A DNA stretch of 52,057 nucleotides from Emergomyces orientalis (taxonomy: Eukaryota; Ascomycota; Eurotiomycetes; Onygenales; Ajellomycetaceae). Positions 1 to 11,700 of this stretch are shown here, piece after piece. The first letter of the stretch is position 1; each line of letters opens with the position of its first letter. The notes under the pieces were generated by a model, which was not told where the DNA came from, did no database searches, and was given only the letters and a program-made list of their open reading frames with translations. The position numbers were made by a program, and so were the translations under genes. Location of the stretch: assembly GCA_002110485.1 (NCBI GenBank), contig MOWL01000011.1:1-52057 (forward strand). The letters run 5' to 3'.

Positions 1-1550
1 GAAATTCGGAATCCATATTCTATAGTAAACGCAAACACCTAAGAAAGCTCGGGCACCCGTGACATCTGTCGGATCCGGCCACTCAACGATTTTGACGATT
101 TTCGCAGCTTCGGGGCGCCTGCCGTCAGCATCCACAACATATCCGACTAGAACCATACCGGAGCAGGCGAATTCTGACTTTCCAACCTGGATACACGTGT
201 CCGCGAGTTCTATGCTGATGAGGGTGGCATCTAAGTTTTGCAGATGCTCCAGGACAAATTTCCGAATACCTGGCATCACTTCTTCATCATTGTAACGCGT
301 CCGCGGGCCTTTCACACCAATATCATTTAAAATTGTCTGCTGCGGGTATGTTCGATCGAAGAATGCGTGCCATGATTCGGCAGAAACTGCGCAATAGAAT
401 TCGTCGCGCCTTGTGGCAGTGCTGTCTGACGAAGCAACCCGATCGGGGTAAGGAAAGCTGTCATATCTCGGCTGTCTTCGTGTAAAGGAACTTGATCATA
501 TCCAGAAAAGAAATCCATCATGCTCGTTATCTTCATTTCCCGCGAAATCCTCAGCAAACGCGTCCGCACTAGGTGGAATATACGCATCGCGAATAGTGAC
601 AGCGTTCATGTCCATGCACGCGTTGACAATGCGATATTTCCCAGCTTCTTTCTTCTTGACGAGGAACCACTTATTTCGATACGGACCATGGCAATGTTCA
701 TAAACTCCAGAATCAACGCGTTCGCGAAGCATATTGATGATTGTAGGGACGAGCTTTCGAGGAATAGGAAATCCTGCCGCTTGCCATGCTTTATGCGGAG
801 CAACGCGAATCTTGACAGGTGGAGAGACTTCTTTTGCAAGCGTTCCGCAATCCTTAAAACTCCACGCGAGGGCTTTTTCTCTTCTAAGCAGAATCTCAAT
901 CAAAAGTTCGCGTTCCTGTGGGGTGAGCATCGATCCGATCCGCAGATTCTTGATCCTTTCCTCTGTGAGTCGCGAACCTCGCGGGCAATCGGAGAAAACG
1001 GGGTGTAATGAAATGATCGTAGGGCGAAGGCGGATCCTGCTCCGGAATCACATTGTCTTTGAACCATTGTTGGCGAATTTCTCTCCACTTATCTGTTCCG
1101 CCGGGAATCCCGCCACCTGTAGTTGGCACATCGAGAGGTTGAATCTTATCGGCTTTTCGCTTGTATAATGTCGCAACGACTGGACCGCGCGATCGAGGAG
1201 AAGATCGTGAAGAAGCATATAAAGACAAATCATGAAGCTGCACACCACGAACACGGCGTGATTCGGATATTGAATAATTAGAGAAAGGAAAAGATGAATG
1301 TGTAGACGGGTAAAATTGTTGATGTAGGATGGCGGGGAAAAACCTGTGAGGTTCTCGGGCGTTTTTGGGGCGGCGTTCTCTGATTGGCTGAATCTTTTGG
1401 CGGCCCGGGGCCGCCAAAAGTCTGATTGGCTGACGCACCCACACCGCTTTCAAAACACGGCAGAATATTTGCCCCGCTATCCACATCGCGATCGCTGAAT
1501 CTGATATCATTTCTTTGCCCACCACATTCAACATCGCAAAGATCAATCGG
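1..1550 (-). pseudogene. Ty3/gypsy pol fragment (reverse transcriptase), broken
   Basis: Minus-strand pol of the gypsy element whose gag lies just upstream at 1562-4528. The reading can be followed through a pol N-terminal region (about 1300-1000), the RT fingers (CHGPYRNKWFLVKKK near 720-640), SGYDQVPLHEDSRDMTAF near 500, LPQGATNSIAQF near 400, and a post-RT stretch ending GVCVYYRIWIPNF at the left edge. These pieces lie in different frames, with shifts near 1000, 520 and 390, so the gene is dead. The catalytic YxDD-equivalent motif reads I-L-N-D near 325-335, so one catalytic aspartate is Asn. RNase H and integrase would lie off the left edge. The family is certain; the exact subfamily is not. 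Confidence 0.85.
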
Positions 1551-1561
1551 ACTCAGCATAT

Positions 1562-4528
1562 CTAGTTTAAAGTCTGCACTTTGCCACGAAGATCATCTAA
1601 CTTTCGATCTCCATGGTCGCCGGGAGAATAACCAAGAAAAGACACCTGATTCTTCTCATCCTTCGGATCAAAAACGTGAACAAGAACACCGCCTTTGTTA
1701 TCTGTAGTTCTTGCCAAACGCGTCGCGTTTTCATATGGTCGGCCGAGAATGCAATCATGAGAACCGCGTTCCATGATGAAGAATGTCTGAGGCACCATAA
1801 CAGATCCAAGGCGAACAGGAACATCCTTGCAGATTCCAATGACACCACTCTGCTGACCCCCAGCTCCAAGAATAGGTTTGACAGCATCCCTTTGAATGAT
1901 GAGACCGAGATCTAACGCAGTTCTTTCAACAAGACAGTTAATTTCCGCACCTCCATCAAATATCGCCTCAGTTTCCCCCTTTCCAATTCCGACAGTGAAC
2001 TTGATGTGTCCAACCGAAACGAGATTCCAACGAGGATTATACTCAGCAACAGAAGTGCCAGGTTGAACCAGGGCAACGGTGGCTGCATCATCCCGAATCA
2101 TATGCTGTTGAACTTCGATGGGAAGATTTTGAAAGAACATGTGCTGGAGTTGGGTGGAGCATGCCATGAGATCTTTAATCTGAATTCCGCCGATTTCTTG
2201 GCGCATGATCTTCTCAAATATTCGCCGCGTCGCGATCGCCATATTGTCTTTATTCTTCATTTCTGCAGAAAGCTTTGGCCCTTTGAGTTTCCGAGGCCTG
2301 CAGAGAACAGTTTTCTTCTGAATCTGCGGAGCATCTGCCATTTCTGAATCTGGGACAATTCCACCGTCTCCGAGCTTTGGACTTCCGCCCTGAAGCTGTT
2401 CATCATGGAGAGGTTGAGAATTATCATCCTCATCATCTTCCTGTGAAGCAGAGATCACATCTTGAGCAAAAGAAACTGATTTCCCATCTGAATACCTGCC
2501 ATTGCGCCGAGAATGTGTTGTTGGCAGTCTCTTCTCCTTCTCAATTCGTCCGGAAAGCGTTGCTTGATTTTTATTCATAGAAGAGGCCTTATCCTTCTCA
2601 GTAGAAGTGGAAGCAGCCATTACACTAACAATCTCCTCCATCTCACTATCGGTCATATCACCTTCCTCAGGGCCACTATCAAATCCAATATCACATATGC
2701 TTACGGCATTCACCGATGGCATCGGGGATCCGTCAGGAAATACCCGGATACTACCATCATTCCGAAGTTTATCCGCGGTTGGGACAGTCGGCGGTGCAGC
2801 CATTTGCTTCAAAAGTCGTTCAATTGTAACAATATGGGGCTCAAGTCGGTTGACAGCAATCTTCGGGCCTTTTCTCATCACATTACCCTCATAGTATTCT
2901 CCAATCATATTCCGATGAATCTTGCCCTGATCGATGAGCCGGCCGATTGCTAAGCAATTTGGAAGCATATGGTTTGAATCTCCGCAACCCCAGCATGACA
3001 TCGGCGGTCGATCGTATTGAACAAAGCTTCCAGATCGAGATCGAGACGGGCCTCCAGGTCCACGTTGAGTTCCATAGTAAGACACATTTGGCAAATCCAA
3101 TGCAGGATCACGTCCTCGAGTAAGAAGAACCTTTGGAGCAGTCACATTTTGCTGCATGTTTCCCTGGTTTTGAATGCCAGCGATCGCCAGAGATAACGCG
3201 TCCATTCGGTTGACAAGGTTCTCAAGAATGTTATCACTCGGATTCTGTGTTTTCGCATCCGGAGCAGGCATCGCCGAAGCGGTCGGCACAGGCACATTCA
3301 ATGTGGGCGGATTAAACACGGGCTGAGCAGACGGCTGCATCGATGGAATAGAGTTGGGGAAAACATCAGGTGCCAGAACTCGTGCAATCTCTTCCTTTGT
3401 CTTCTGCATTTGAGACACAGCATCGCAGATCTTCGGCAGTTCCCATCCAGATTGACTAACCTTATCAAATCCAGCAGTGCGGAAAGCTTTTTCACGAATA
3501 CCTTCTGAAAGTCCTTGAAGAAACCAGATACAAGCAAGAGATTGTTGCAATTCATTCTTGCAAATGAGAGGCATCGCAACTGCGCGGAATTGACGGCAGT
3601 AGACGAGGATCTCCTGGCTGGTAGAATGGGTTTTGTTGCACAATGCATGGAGGTAAGATTGATTATACATCTGTTGGTGAGCATCTTCGCGCCAGAAATC
3701 GGCAAGCAACTGCTTTTTAACCATTTCCCATGTCTTATGATCCAAGACAAGCTGATCGATATGGCCCTGCAGTTCCATGGTACAATAGTTCCGTAATACC
3801 GCCAGAGCATCGATTCCTGCAACGAAATGCAAGGTGCACATTGCCTCATATCGATCAACAAAAGCAGTAATGTTTCTCCCATCAAAGAATGGGGCTCCAG
3901 GTGCTCCAGGAATCGGCATCGGCATGACAAGACGTTGATATGGCAGTCCACTATTGGGAGTCGGCTGACCGGACGAGGTAGTAGTGGGTGTAGTCATCTT
4001 TTCTTTGCTAGCTTCTGTCTTCTCTTTGCTAACTTCTATTTTCGGGGGCGCTGCAGAGACCTTTCCTGACTGAGTTTGACGATGGGCAATAGAATCCGAC
4101 CGAGAATGCTTGGAAGACATATATTGAGAAAGAAAGGAACGCACAAAAGACTTCTGTTCACATAAGAGAAAGAGTTCAACAATACTATCAATATCAATAT
4201 CCTTTTTATATTCAAATCTCAAATCCTCAAGAAAGAGAAGGAATTTCAACATCCACTTTAGATCTTTTTGCTGAAGGTCTTTTTTCTTATCACTTTTCTC
4301 AACATTTCTCTCTTCTTTCATTTGTTGAATAGGGGTATGGGTATTCAAATTGAGCTTATCAGTGGGGCGTTCGCTCGCATCCTTCATTATCCACTGTCGA
4401 TATCGGCCATATCGGCCAATCAGAGGCTTCCACAAATGAACACTATTGAAAAGAATGCTCAACAAAAGCAGAAAAGACAAAATGTTGAGAGAAATCATAT
4501 CAGTCGTAGCTACCGCCTGCCCATCCAT
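1562..4528 (-). CDS. Ty3/gypsy gag with zinc knuckle and retropepsin-like domain
   Basis: Open reading frame of about 988 codons, taking the ATG at 4528. The frame is open further upstream to 4555, but that stretch begins with TTG and overlaps the presumed primer-binding site. It encodes the structural Gag with a protease at its end. A CCHC knuckle (C-x2-C-x4-H-x4-C, CWGCGDSNHMLPNC) lies at 2954-2995. Near 1933-1960 the retropepsin-like segment reads FDGGAEINCL and is followed by a hydrophobic ILGRPY-type strand. The usual D-(S/T)-G is D-G-G here, which may be inactive. A hydrophobic N-terminus and a Pro/Gln-rich linker are visible. Unlike pol it is uninterrupted, which suggests fairly recent insertion. 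Confidence 0.85.
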   Translation of the reverse strand: MDGQAVATTDMISLNILSFLLLLSILFNSVHLWKPLIGRYGRYRQWIMKDASERPTDKLNLNTHTPIQQMKEERNVEKSDKKKDLQQKDLKWMLKFLLFLEDLRFEYKKDIDIDSIVELFLLCEQKSFVRSFLSQYMSSKHSRSDSIAHRQTQSGKVSAAPPKIEVSKEKTEASKEKMTTPTTTSSGQPTPNSGLPYQRLVMPMPIPGAPGAPFFDGRNITAFVDRYEAMCTLHFVAGIDALAVLRNYCTMELQGHIDQLVLDHKTWEMVKKQLLADFWREDAHQQMYNQSYLHALCNKTHSTSQEILVYCRQFRAVAMPLICKNELQQSLACIWFLQGLSEGIREKAFRTAGFDKVSQSGWELPKICDAVSQMQKTKEEIARVLAPDVFPNSIPSMQPSAQPVFNPPTLNVPVPTASAMPAPDAKTQNPSDNILENLVNRMDALSLAIAGIQNQGNMQQNVTAPKVLLTRGRDPALDLPNVSYYGTQRGPGGPSRSRSGSFVQYDRPPMSCWGCGDSNHMLPNCLAIGRLIDQGKIHRNMIGEYYEGNVMRKGPKIAVNRLEPHIVTIERLLKQMAAPPTVPTADKLRNDGSIRVFPDGSPMPSVNAVSICDIGFDSGPEEGDMTDSEMEEIVSVMAASTSTEKDKASSMNKNQATLSGRIEKEKRLPTTHSRRNGRYSDGKSVSFAQDVISASQEDDEDDNSQPLHDEQLQGGSPKLGDGGIVPDSEMADAPQIQKKTVLCRPRKLKGPKLSAEMKNKDNMAIATRRIFEKIMRQEIGGIQIKDLMACSTQLQHMFFQNLPIEVQQHMIRDDAATVALVQPGTSVAEYNPRWNLVSVGHIKFTVGIGKGETEAIFDGGAEINCLVERTALDLGLIIQRDAVKPILGAGGQQSGVIGICKDVPVRLGSVMVPQTFFIMERGSHDCILGRPYENATRLARTTDNKGGVLVHVFDPKDEKNQVSFLGYSPGDHGDRKLDDLRGKVQTLN

Positions 4529-4537
4529 TTTGAATTG

Positions 4538-4554
4538 CCTTCCCAGGGACGCCA
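4538..4554 (-). promoter_or_regulatory. Probable primer-binding site of gypsy element 1
   Basis: On the minus strand the base pattern TGGCGTCCCTGGGAAGG starts one base after the presumed LTR end. TGG at its start pairs with a tRNA CCA end, and the following seven bases could pair with an acceptor-stem half. No tRNA was identified. The inference rests on position and the TGG start. Confidence 0.4.
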
Positions 4555-4555
4555 A

Positions 4556-4911
4556 TGAAGTGGAATAAGGGGTTGTGCGCTTTTGGCGGCACGTGGGCAG
4601 GAGCAGCGGGATCGTAAGAAGGTTGGTAAGTTCGCCGTGTATACAATATTCTATTCAACGAGCTATCCAAATAGCAATACAAAAGAACACGTAGGAGATT
4701 CAAATATAGAAGAAGAACAAGCAATCAATCACATATCAAATCACACAATCAAAAAGGAGCAATCTCACTGCTCTGCGTACAATCAATCTTCGCCGAATCC
4801 ACACGTGTGTCAAAGGATAATGGGAATATGAGGCAGCCATGCCAAACAAATATATGAGGCGGTCTCGGCGAAAAGTAATACCACGCCGAGATTCCCCACC
4901 ACAATACTACA
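4556..4911 (-). repeat. Probable 5' LTR of gypsy element 1
   Basis: A 356-bp segment upstream of gag that begins TG and ends CA on both strands (minus-strand start TGTAGTATTGTGG, end CCACTTCA). It is followed by a likely primer-binding site and then gag. Its partner LTR is outside the window, so the ends could not be checked by pairwise comparison and no target duplication can be verified. Confidence 0.5.
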
Positions 4912-5465
4912 ATCTCTCTAAGCACATATCTCATCACAATTTTGTCTGAAGACCCTCCACTGGCCACCACATGTGCTCATGAGAGTCTACTGTTTAATAT
5001 ATTGCATCTTTTATTCTGTTGAAATGTGCTAGTAGCGCTCTTCAGTCTCTCTAGCATTCTATTCAGTAAATCATTTCTGAACTCTTTCATGACTTTCAGA
5101 GTCTGTTGAATATACTGTAATTTTTTTTAATTTATTTTCTTGTCTCTCTCTCTCTCTCTAAAAGCTTCAGTGATTTTGCTAAATATTGCAGCTATTTCTT
5201 CTGCAGCTTCTTTATTTCTCTGTTCCACTCTCAGCATGTGTTGTGTCATGCGCGCGCCCACCCCCCTCTCAACCACACCCACGCCAGCTGCCTCAACCAT
5301 GGTGATTGAGGGTGTACGAGCGTGTAGATGTAATTGACAGCCCTTTATAACCTGGTTAGAATTGTGATATAGCTTTAAAAAGAATAAAAAGTTTTTGTTA
5401 AGATTCAAAAATTTCAAGAGATTTTTCAGTATTTGATAATACAGTTCTTTTAATAAAACCTACTT
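4912..5465. other. Spacer, no supported gene
   Basis: Between the gypsy LTR and the AT-rich LINE block. It holds a (TC)n tract near 5144-5158 and a short CpG-containing patch (about 5250-5320) in AT-rich sequence. A 96-codon minus-strand frame (5127-5417) has no recognisable motif and spans the composition change, so it is not called. Confidence 0.5.
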
Positions 5466-5817
5466 ATATGTGATTGTTTAGAAGATCCAGAACATTTATT
5501 GATAAATTGTTTAAAAAACTCTGTTATTAGAAATGATTTGAAAAGAAAATATGATATAGATCAAATAAACATGAGATTTCTGTTTCAAACTGAAACAGAT
5601 ATCAAATATTTAATAAATTATATTATAGAAACAGATATTGCAACAAGAAAAAGACAACAACTAGATATATAATAAATATAATTTAAATCAATTTATTATG
5701 AATATTCTTTGAGAAATTTTCTATATTCATTTATTCTTTTAATTTTCTTTGTATTATCTCCAACTTTGAGTTTATTTTTAAAAAAAAAATGTTGTAGTAT
5801 TAAATTGTATCATTTTT
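5466..5817 (+). repeat. 5'-truncated LINE 3' end, inverted relative to 6000-6351
   Basis: Plus-strand fragment of the same LINE family as the minus-strand copy next door. It encodes the C-terminal tail of ORF2 (a DCLEDPEHLLINC-like Cys/His motif, then ATRKRQQLDI and stop) and part of the 3' UTR. It is the reverse complement of 6000-6351 with scattered mismatches, giving arms of about 350 bp around a spacer of about 180 bp. Confidence 0.8.
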
Positions 5818-5854
5818 TATTTTTTTTATTTTTTTTTATTTTTATTTTTTTCTT

Positions 5855-6144
5855 CCATTAAGGCATATGCAATCAGTGATTATGATGCCCACCTAGTATT
5901 ACTAGAATTTATCATGTAAACTATATCTAAATACATGTAACTTCTTGTCACTTGCCATTACAGTAATTCCAGCCCAGAATAAGAGACACATTCAAAAATA
6001 AAAGATGATACAATTTAATACTAAGACACATTTTTTTAAAAATAAACTCAAAGTTGAAGATAATACAAAGAAAATTAAAAGAATGAACTAATATAGAAAA
6101 TTTCTCAAAAAATATTTATAATAAATTGATTTAAATCATATTTA
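5855..6144 (-). repeat. 3' UTR and A-rich tail of LINE copy A
   Basis: Non-coding 3' end of the minus-strand LINE copy. It contains a block (minus strand TTCTGGGCTGGAATTACTG, then TGGCAAGTG, then GATTGCATATG) that recurs in the 3' end of LINE copy B near 8424-8560. An A-rich tract at 5810-5855 (read on the minus strand) follows it, consistent with a LINE tail. Confidence 0.65.
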
Positions 6145-8412
6145 TTATATATCTAGTTGTTGTTTTTTTCTTGTTGCAATATCTGTTTCTATGATATAAT
6201 TTATTAAATATTTGATATCTGTTTCAGTTTGAAACAGAAATCTTATATTTATTTGATCTATATCATATTTTCTTTTCAAATCATTTCTAATAACAGAGTT
6301 TTTTAAGCAATTTATCAATAAATGTTCTGAATCTTCTAAACAATCATATATATCACAGTTTTGAGGTCTCTCAATTCCAAATTTCTTAAAATAGAAGTCA
6401 AAGTATCCATGACCAAGCTTCAATTGAATTATTGAAGAAAAGATTTTCTTTTTGTATTTAATAGAGCATGCTTTTCACTTTGATTTTATTTCAAAAATCA
6501 AGTATTTAATACTTAGTTTTTGTTTTTGAGTTTCTCAATTTAAATTTCAATCTTTTAAGTATTTCTCTTTTACTTTTCTTTTTATAAATGTTCAAGATAT
6601 TTTCTGTTTTTTCACTAACTCAATTTCTGTGCTCTTTTTTGCAGCTTCATCAGCTAGTTCATTTCCTTTTATATTCATATGAGCTGGGACCCAGTGCAAA
6701 TGAATTTGTATATCTTTTAATTTTCTTATTCTTTTAATCAATTGATATACAGTTTCAATATATATTTGATTTTCTTGAATCTTGTTTTTTTGAAATCTTT
6801 TCAAAGCTGCTTGACTGTCTGAATAAATTCATATCTTATTGATATCTGAATTTCTTGTCAATTGACTCATTGTCATTTTAAATGCTTGCATTATTGCATA
6901 TACTTCTGCATCAAATACTTCCATTTCTTGACCCAGCTTCCATGAATTGGTGAAGTATATATCTTTGTTTCTTGTATATACTATGCCAGCTCTCAGATTA
7001 TTTGAAGTATCATTTTTTGATTCATCAGTATAGATAATCAGAGCATTATTTATAATTTCAAGCTGCTTTAAATGTCTTTCTTGCTCATTTTCTTTAGATA
7101 ATTCACTAATATCTATATCAATCAATGAATTCAGAGACTTTTTCCATGAATATAGTTGTTCAAAATCTAATTCTTTCACATTTAAATGAGGAAGTTCGTC
7201 TTTGATCATTGAACAAACTTTATATAACTGAGTTGAAATCTTTTTTACAGAATTTAGACTGGTTTCATTTCAATCTAAATATTTACTCCAGTTCAAATCA
7301 GTGCCTGTGTTCATGGGAGGAAATGTGGATGAAACTCTTTTTCTAATTATATGATTTTGATTTAATTTAATTATTCTCACTGAATAATTTCTGCACAGCT
7401 TGTTCAGCCTTATTTTAGAAGAAGGAATTGAGGCTTCAATTTCCATAGCTTTTATAGAGATGGTTTTAAATGCTCTCAGCATTCTTCTTAAAGCTTTATT
7501 TTGCAGACTTTCATATTTATTTAGAAAGTTTTTCTGATTTTTCCACCATATTTGTGCTCCATAGTCTGAGATTGAGGAAATGCAGGCAATATAAAGTTGT
7601 CTCATTGCTTGGAAAGATAGTCCTCTTTCTGTATTTGATAATCTTAAAATGTTATTAAGATTACTCTCTGCCTGGGCAAGTTTCTTTTGAATATGATAAT
7701 TAAACTTCAGTTTTGAGTCTAGCCAAAATCCTAGCCATTTAACTGATTCTTTTGAATTAATTTGTTCATTTAGCAAGACTATGTGTTCATTTTTCTCATT
7801 TGACTTAGAAAAAAAGTGAATCAATTCAGTTTTATTCATATCAAACTGAATATAATTTTCATTTCCTTTTTGAATGATTTCTCTTGCTGCATTTTCAATT
7901 AATAAACAGTTTTCTTTTATTGTTTTTGAATGACATAATAATGCAATATCATCAATGTAGCTGGGTGTTCTCACTAGCTTTATTTCTCTGTTTTGAAATA
8001 ATGTTCTTATATATATCAAAAATAGAATGGGAGAGACTGGAGATCCCTGAGAGACTTCTATTTCAATTTTTGTTTCCTTTTGTTTTATTTCATCAAAAAA
8101 CAACTGAATGGTTCTTTCTGACATAAAACAACTGACCCATTTTATCAATGATTTTGGAGTATTTAATTCTATCAGAGTTTGAATTAAATGCTCTTTTGAA
8201 ACATGATCAAATGCCTCTTTTATATTAATAAAAGCAGCAGTTGAAACTAGTTTTTCATTTCTAGCTAATTCTATATCATGAGTTAGAGAAAAAACTGCAT
8301 CTATTGCTGAGTTTTGCTTTCTACCCCCTATTTGATCATAAAATAATAGATCAGAGTCAGAGATAGTACTTAGATATGATAATCTATTATTATTATTATT
8401 ATTATTCTTCAA
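6145..8412 (-). pseudogene. Tad1/I-like LINE ORF2, copy A (RT-RNase H), 5'-truncated, with six in-frame TGA
   Basis: One continuous frame of about 756 codons, with no frameshift, interrupted only by six TGA codons (near 7270, 6826 and at four sites between 6595 and 6475) and ended by TAATAA at about 6147. Order: RT palm with QGSPVSPILF and the catalytic SYIDDI (near 7950), thumb/connection, RNase H (YTDES, EVFDAEVYAI, YSDSQAA, VPAHMNIKGNELADEAA), and a C-terminal Cys/His motif. The 5' end is truncated inside RT and abuts an (AAT)n tract. At two TGA sites copy B has TGG (Trp): YLD-W-NES and A-W-IFSDSQAA. At the four distal sites copy B has TGA as well. Confidence 0.85.
8386..8406. repeat. (ATT)n microsatellite joining two LINE copies
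   Basis: Seven or so ATT units lie exactly between the 3' end of LINE copy B and the truncated 5' start of copy A. On the minus strand this is an (AAT)n run following the copy B 3' UTR, as expected of a repeat-type LINE tail. Confidence 0.8.
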
Positions 8413-8790
8413 TTATAGATATATATGCAGTCAGAGACTATGATATCTACCTGAGACTCAAAGAGTCTCAGGATTTTTCTAACTTTAACACTAATTACTA
8501 TACATTTTTTCTTCAAACAAATAGCACTTGCAATACTTGAATTCCAGCCCAGAATAGTCAGCAAATTGATTTTTCTTTTTTTATTTATTTATTTATAAAT
8601 ATCTTTGAAGATTATTTATATTCTCTTTTTTTCATATAATTTTCAAGTGATTACAAAGAAAATAAATTAATGATAGACAAAATAACTCATGACATGAATA
8701 CAAAGGAAATAAAAGACAGACTTTAACACAAAAGAAATAGTGAGATATTATATAATATCTAGCAGTTTTTATAAAGAATATTTCAGATTC
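8408..8790 (-). repeat. 3' UTR of LINE copy B
   Basis: AT-rich non-coding segment after the copy B ORF2. It carries the same GGGCTGGAATT and GCAAGTG block seen in the copy A 3' end, which fixes this as the element terminus. No other gene is visible. Confidence 0.65.
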
Positions 8791-11700
8791 TCATTCATTT
8801 ATATTTTCATCTTTGAAATAGAATTGATTTCTAGTAGCTATTTGAGTTTCATTGAGAAAATCAATTAAATATTGACTGTCTATTTCAGTTGAAAATAGTA
8901 GTTTCATATTCATTTCTCTCAGCTTATATTTATATCTCAGTTCAGCTCTAAGTTCTTGATTTAATGAGCAATTCATTAAGATATGTTCTGGGTCTTCAAG
9001 AGAGTCACAATATTCACAATTTTCACTTTCAATATCAGATATTCTTTTCAAATAAGATTTGAAATAGCCATGATCTAGTTTCAATTGAATGATTGAGAAG
9101 AAAAGCTTCTTCTTGTATTTAATAAAGCATGATTTTCATTTAGATTTAGTTTCAAATCTAAAATAGTGAGGACTTTTTCTTTGTTTTTCTCATATTTTAT
9201 GTCATTTTTCTAAGCAATTCTCTTTTATCTTTCTTTTAATAAAAGATCATGAAACTATTTTTAAACTTGCAATATTTAGTTCTGTTTCTTTCTTTGCTGC
9301 TTCATCAGCAAGCTCATTTCCATGTATATTTATATGAGCAGGAATTCAGCTCAGATATATCTTTGTCTTATATTTTAATTGAATTCTTTTGCATATCTTT
9401 AGAATTACTTCTATATTCATTTGACCATTATGAATTTCATTTTTTTGAATTCTTTTCAAAGCTGCTTGACTATCTGAAAAAATCCATGCTTCTTTCATAT
9501 CTTTTCTTTTTGAAGCTTTTATTTCTATCAGTTTAAAAGCTTTCATAATAGCATATAATTCAGCATCAAATACTTCACATTCATTTCCAATATTCCATGA
9601 ATCTGATGTATATTTGTAATTATCTTCTGTATATGCTATTCCAGCTCCTAGGCCTTTATTTTCATTCATTGAACCATCTGAATAGATTAGAATTGACTTT
9701 TTAAAATCAATTTTCTCTATTATTCTTCTATGATTCTCAGCTTCTTCTGGTTTTGATAATGCGCTTATTTCAATTGAAATCATTGAGCCTAGTTTTTCTT
9801 TCCATGGATATAGCTTTTTGTGTTCAATCTTTTCAATATTTAATGAGGAGAACTCATTTTTAATCATTGAGCATACTCTATATAGTTGAGAAGGGATTTT
9901 TTTTCTATTTCTCTCATTTTCTTGATTTTCTTGACTTTCATTCCAATCTAGATATCTATTCCAATCTAAGTCATTTCCAGATTGAATTGGAGGATAAGAT
10001 GTAGATATTCTTTTTCTAATTGAATGAATATCTGGCATTTTCATGATTCTCAGTGCATAATTCTTGCATATCTTCTCAAATCTTATTTCAGGAGGTGATA
10101 TAGAAGCTTCTATTTCCATAGCTCTACATGGAGAGGTTTTGAAAGCTCCCAGAATTCTTCTTAAAGCTGTATTCTGCAATTTTTGAAACTTATCTATGAA
10201 GTGTTTCTGGTTCTTCCACCATATCTGAACACCATAATCAGAAATAGATGCTATACATGCAATGTATAGCTGTCTCATAGCTTGAAATGATAAACCCCTT
10301 TCAGTATTAGAAAGTTGTATTATACTATTTAAAACTCTTTCAGCTTGAGCCATTCTTTTTTGAATATGAGATTTAAAATTGAGTTTTGAATCCAGCCAGA
10401 TTCCTAGCCATCTTACAACTGATTTAGGCTTTATTTCTTGATTTAATAGATTTAAACTTATTTCCTTTTCATATCTTTTTGGAAAAAAGTGAATTAATTC
10501 AGTTTTTTCCATATCAAATTGAATTAGGTTTAAATCTCCTCTATTAAATATCTCTTGCGCAGCTTTTTCAATATTTTCACAATTTTCTTTTATTGTTCTT
10601 GAGCTGAAAATCAGACCTATATCATCAACATAGCTAGGAGATCTCACTATCTCCATTTCTCTATCTTTGAATAGATTTTTTGTATATATAGCAAATAGAA
10701 TTGGTGAGACTGGAGACCCCTGAGGAACTCCTATTTCAATTTCAGTAATATCTTGCTTTAATGAATCAAAAAGTAGTTGAATATATCTTTTTAACATAAA
10801 ACATATAACCCACTTTATTAATGCTTTTGGTAGTTTCATCTCTTGAAGAATAATTATTAGCTTATTCTTTGAAACATGATCAAAAGCACCTTTTATATCA
10901 ATAAAAGCAGCTGTTGTAACTAAGCCTTCATTTTTTGCCATTTGAATATCATGAATTATTGATAAAACTGTATCTATTGCAGAATTCTGTTTTCTGCCAC
11001 CCATTTGATCATTATATAATAAATCAGTGATTGAGCCTAGATATGATAATCTTGTTGCTATTATTTTTTCAAGAATTTTTCCCAAGCAATTCAAAAGTGA
11101 TATAATTCTATAAGACTTTGGCATAGTAGCTTTTCTATTTGGTTTTGCAAGAACTATACCAGTTGCTTGTCTCCAGCATTCAGAGTGATACCCATTCTTC
11201 ATTAGTTGAGAGAATAATTCAAATAATTCATTTTTCAGAGAATGAAAGACTTTTTGAATGATTAAATGATTTATAGTATCAGGTCCTGCAGCTGTTTTTG
11301 TAGAACTTGTAAAAACAGCAGTTTCAAGTTCATTTCTAGATAGATCTGGCCAAGCCCATCTTGAATCTTCAATATATTCACATATTGAACTATATTGTTC
11401 AGATTGAGGTGGTTTTTGAAATAGAATTTTCATAAAAGCCTGACATTTTTGTTCAAAAGAATGAGCAATATATTCCTCATTTTCTATTTTATATTTTAGA
11501 GATGGAAGCTTTGCAACAGATTTAGACTTTGTATATTTAAAAGCTTTAAATATTTCTTTTTTCTGTGCATTCTCAAGAAATTTATTCCAGCAGCTAGTTT
11601 TAGCTTTTTTAATTAATGTGAAATATTCATTTCTTATTCTTTTATATTCTTTATAAGATATGATATTCTCTTTCCATTCTTTTTTTATTTTTGCTAGATT

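Noticed and set aside
59..295. Plus-strand 78-codon frame
   Set aside because: It lies antisense to the gypsy pol reading (EVMPGIRKFVLEHLQNL), which has clear family similarity.
5127..5417. 96-codon minus frame with a helical end (EAAEEIAAIFSKITEAF)
   Set aside because: No known motif, crosses a composition change, and has no partner exon; too weak to call.
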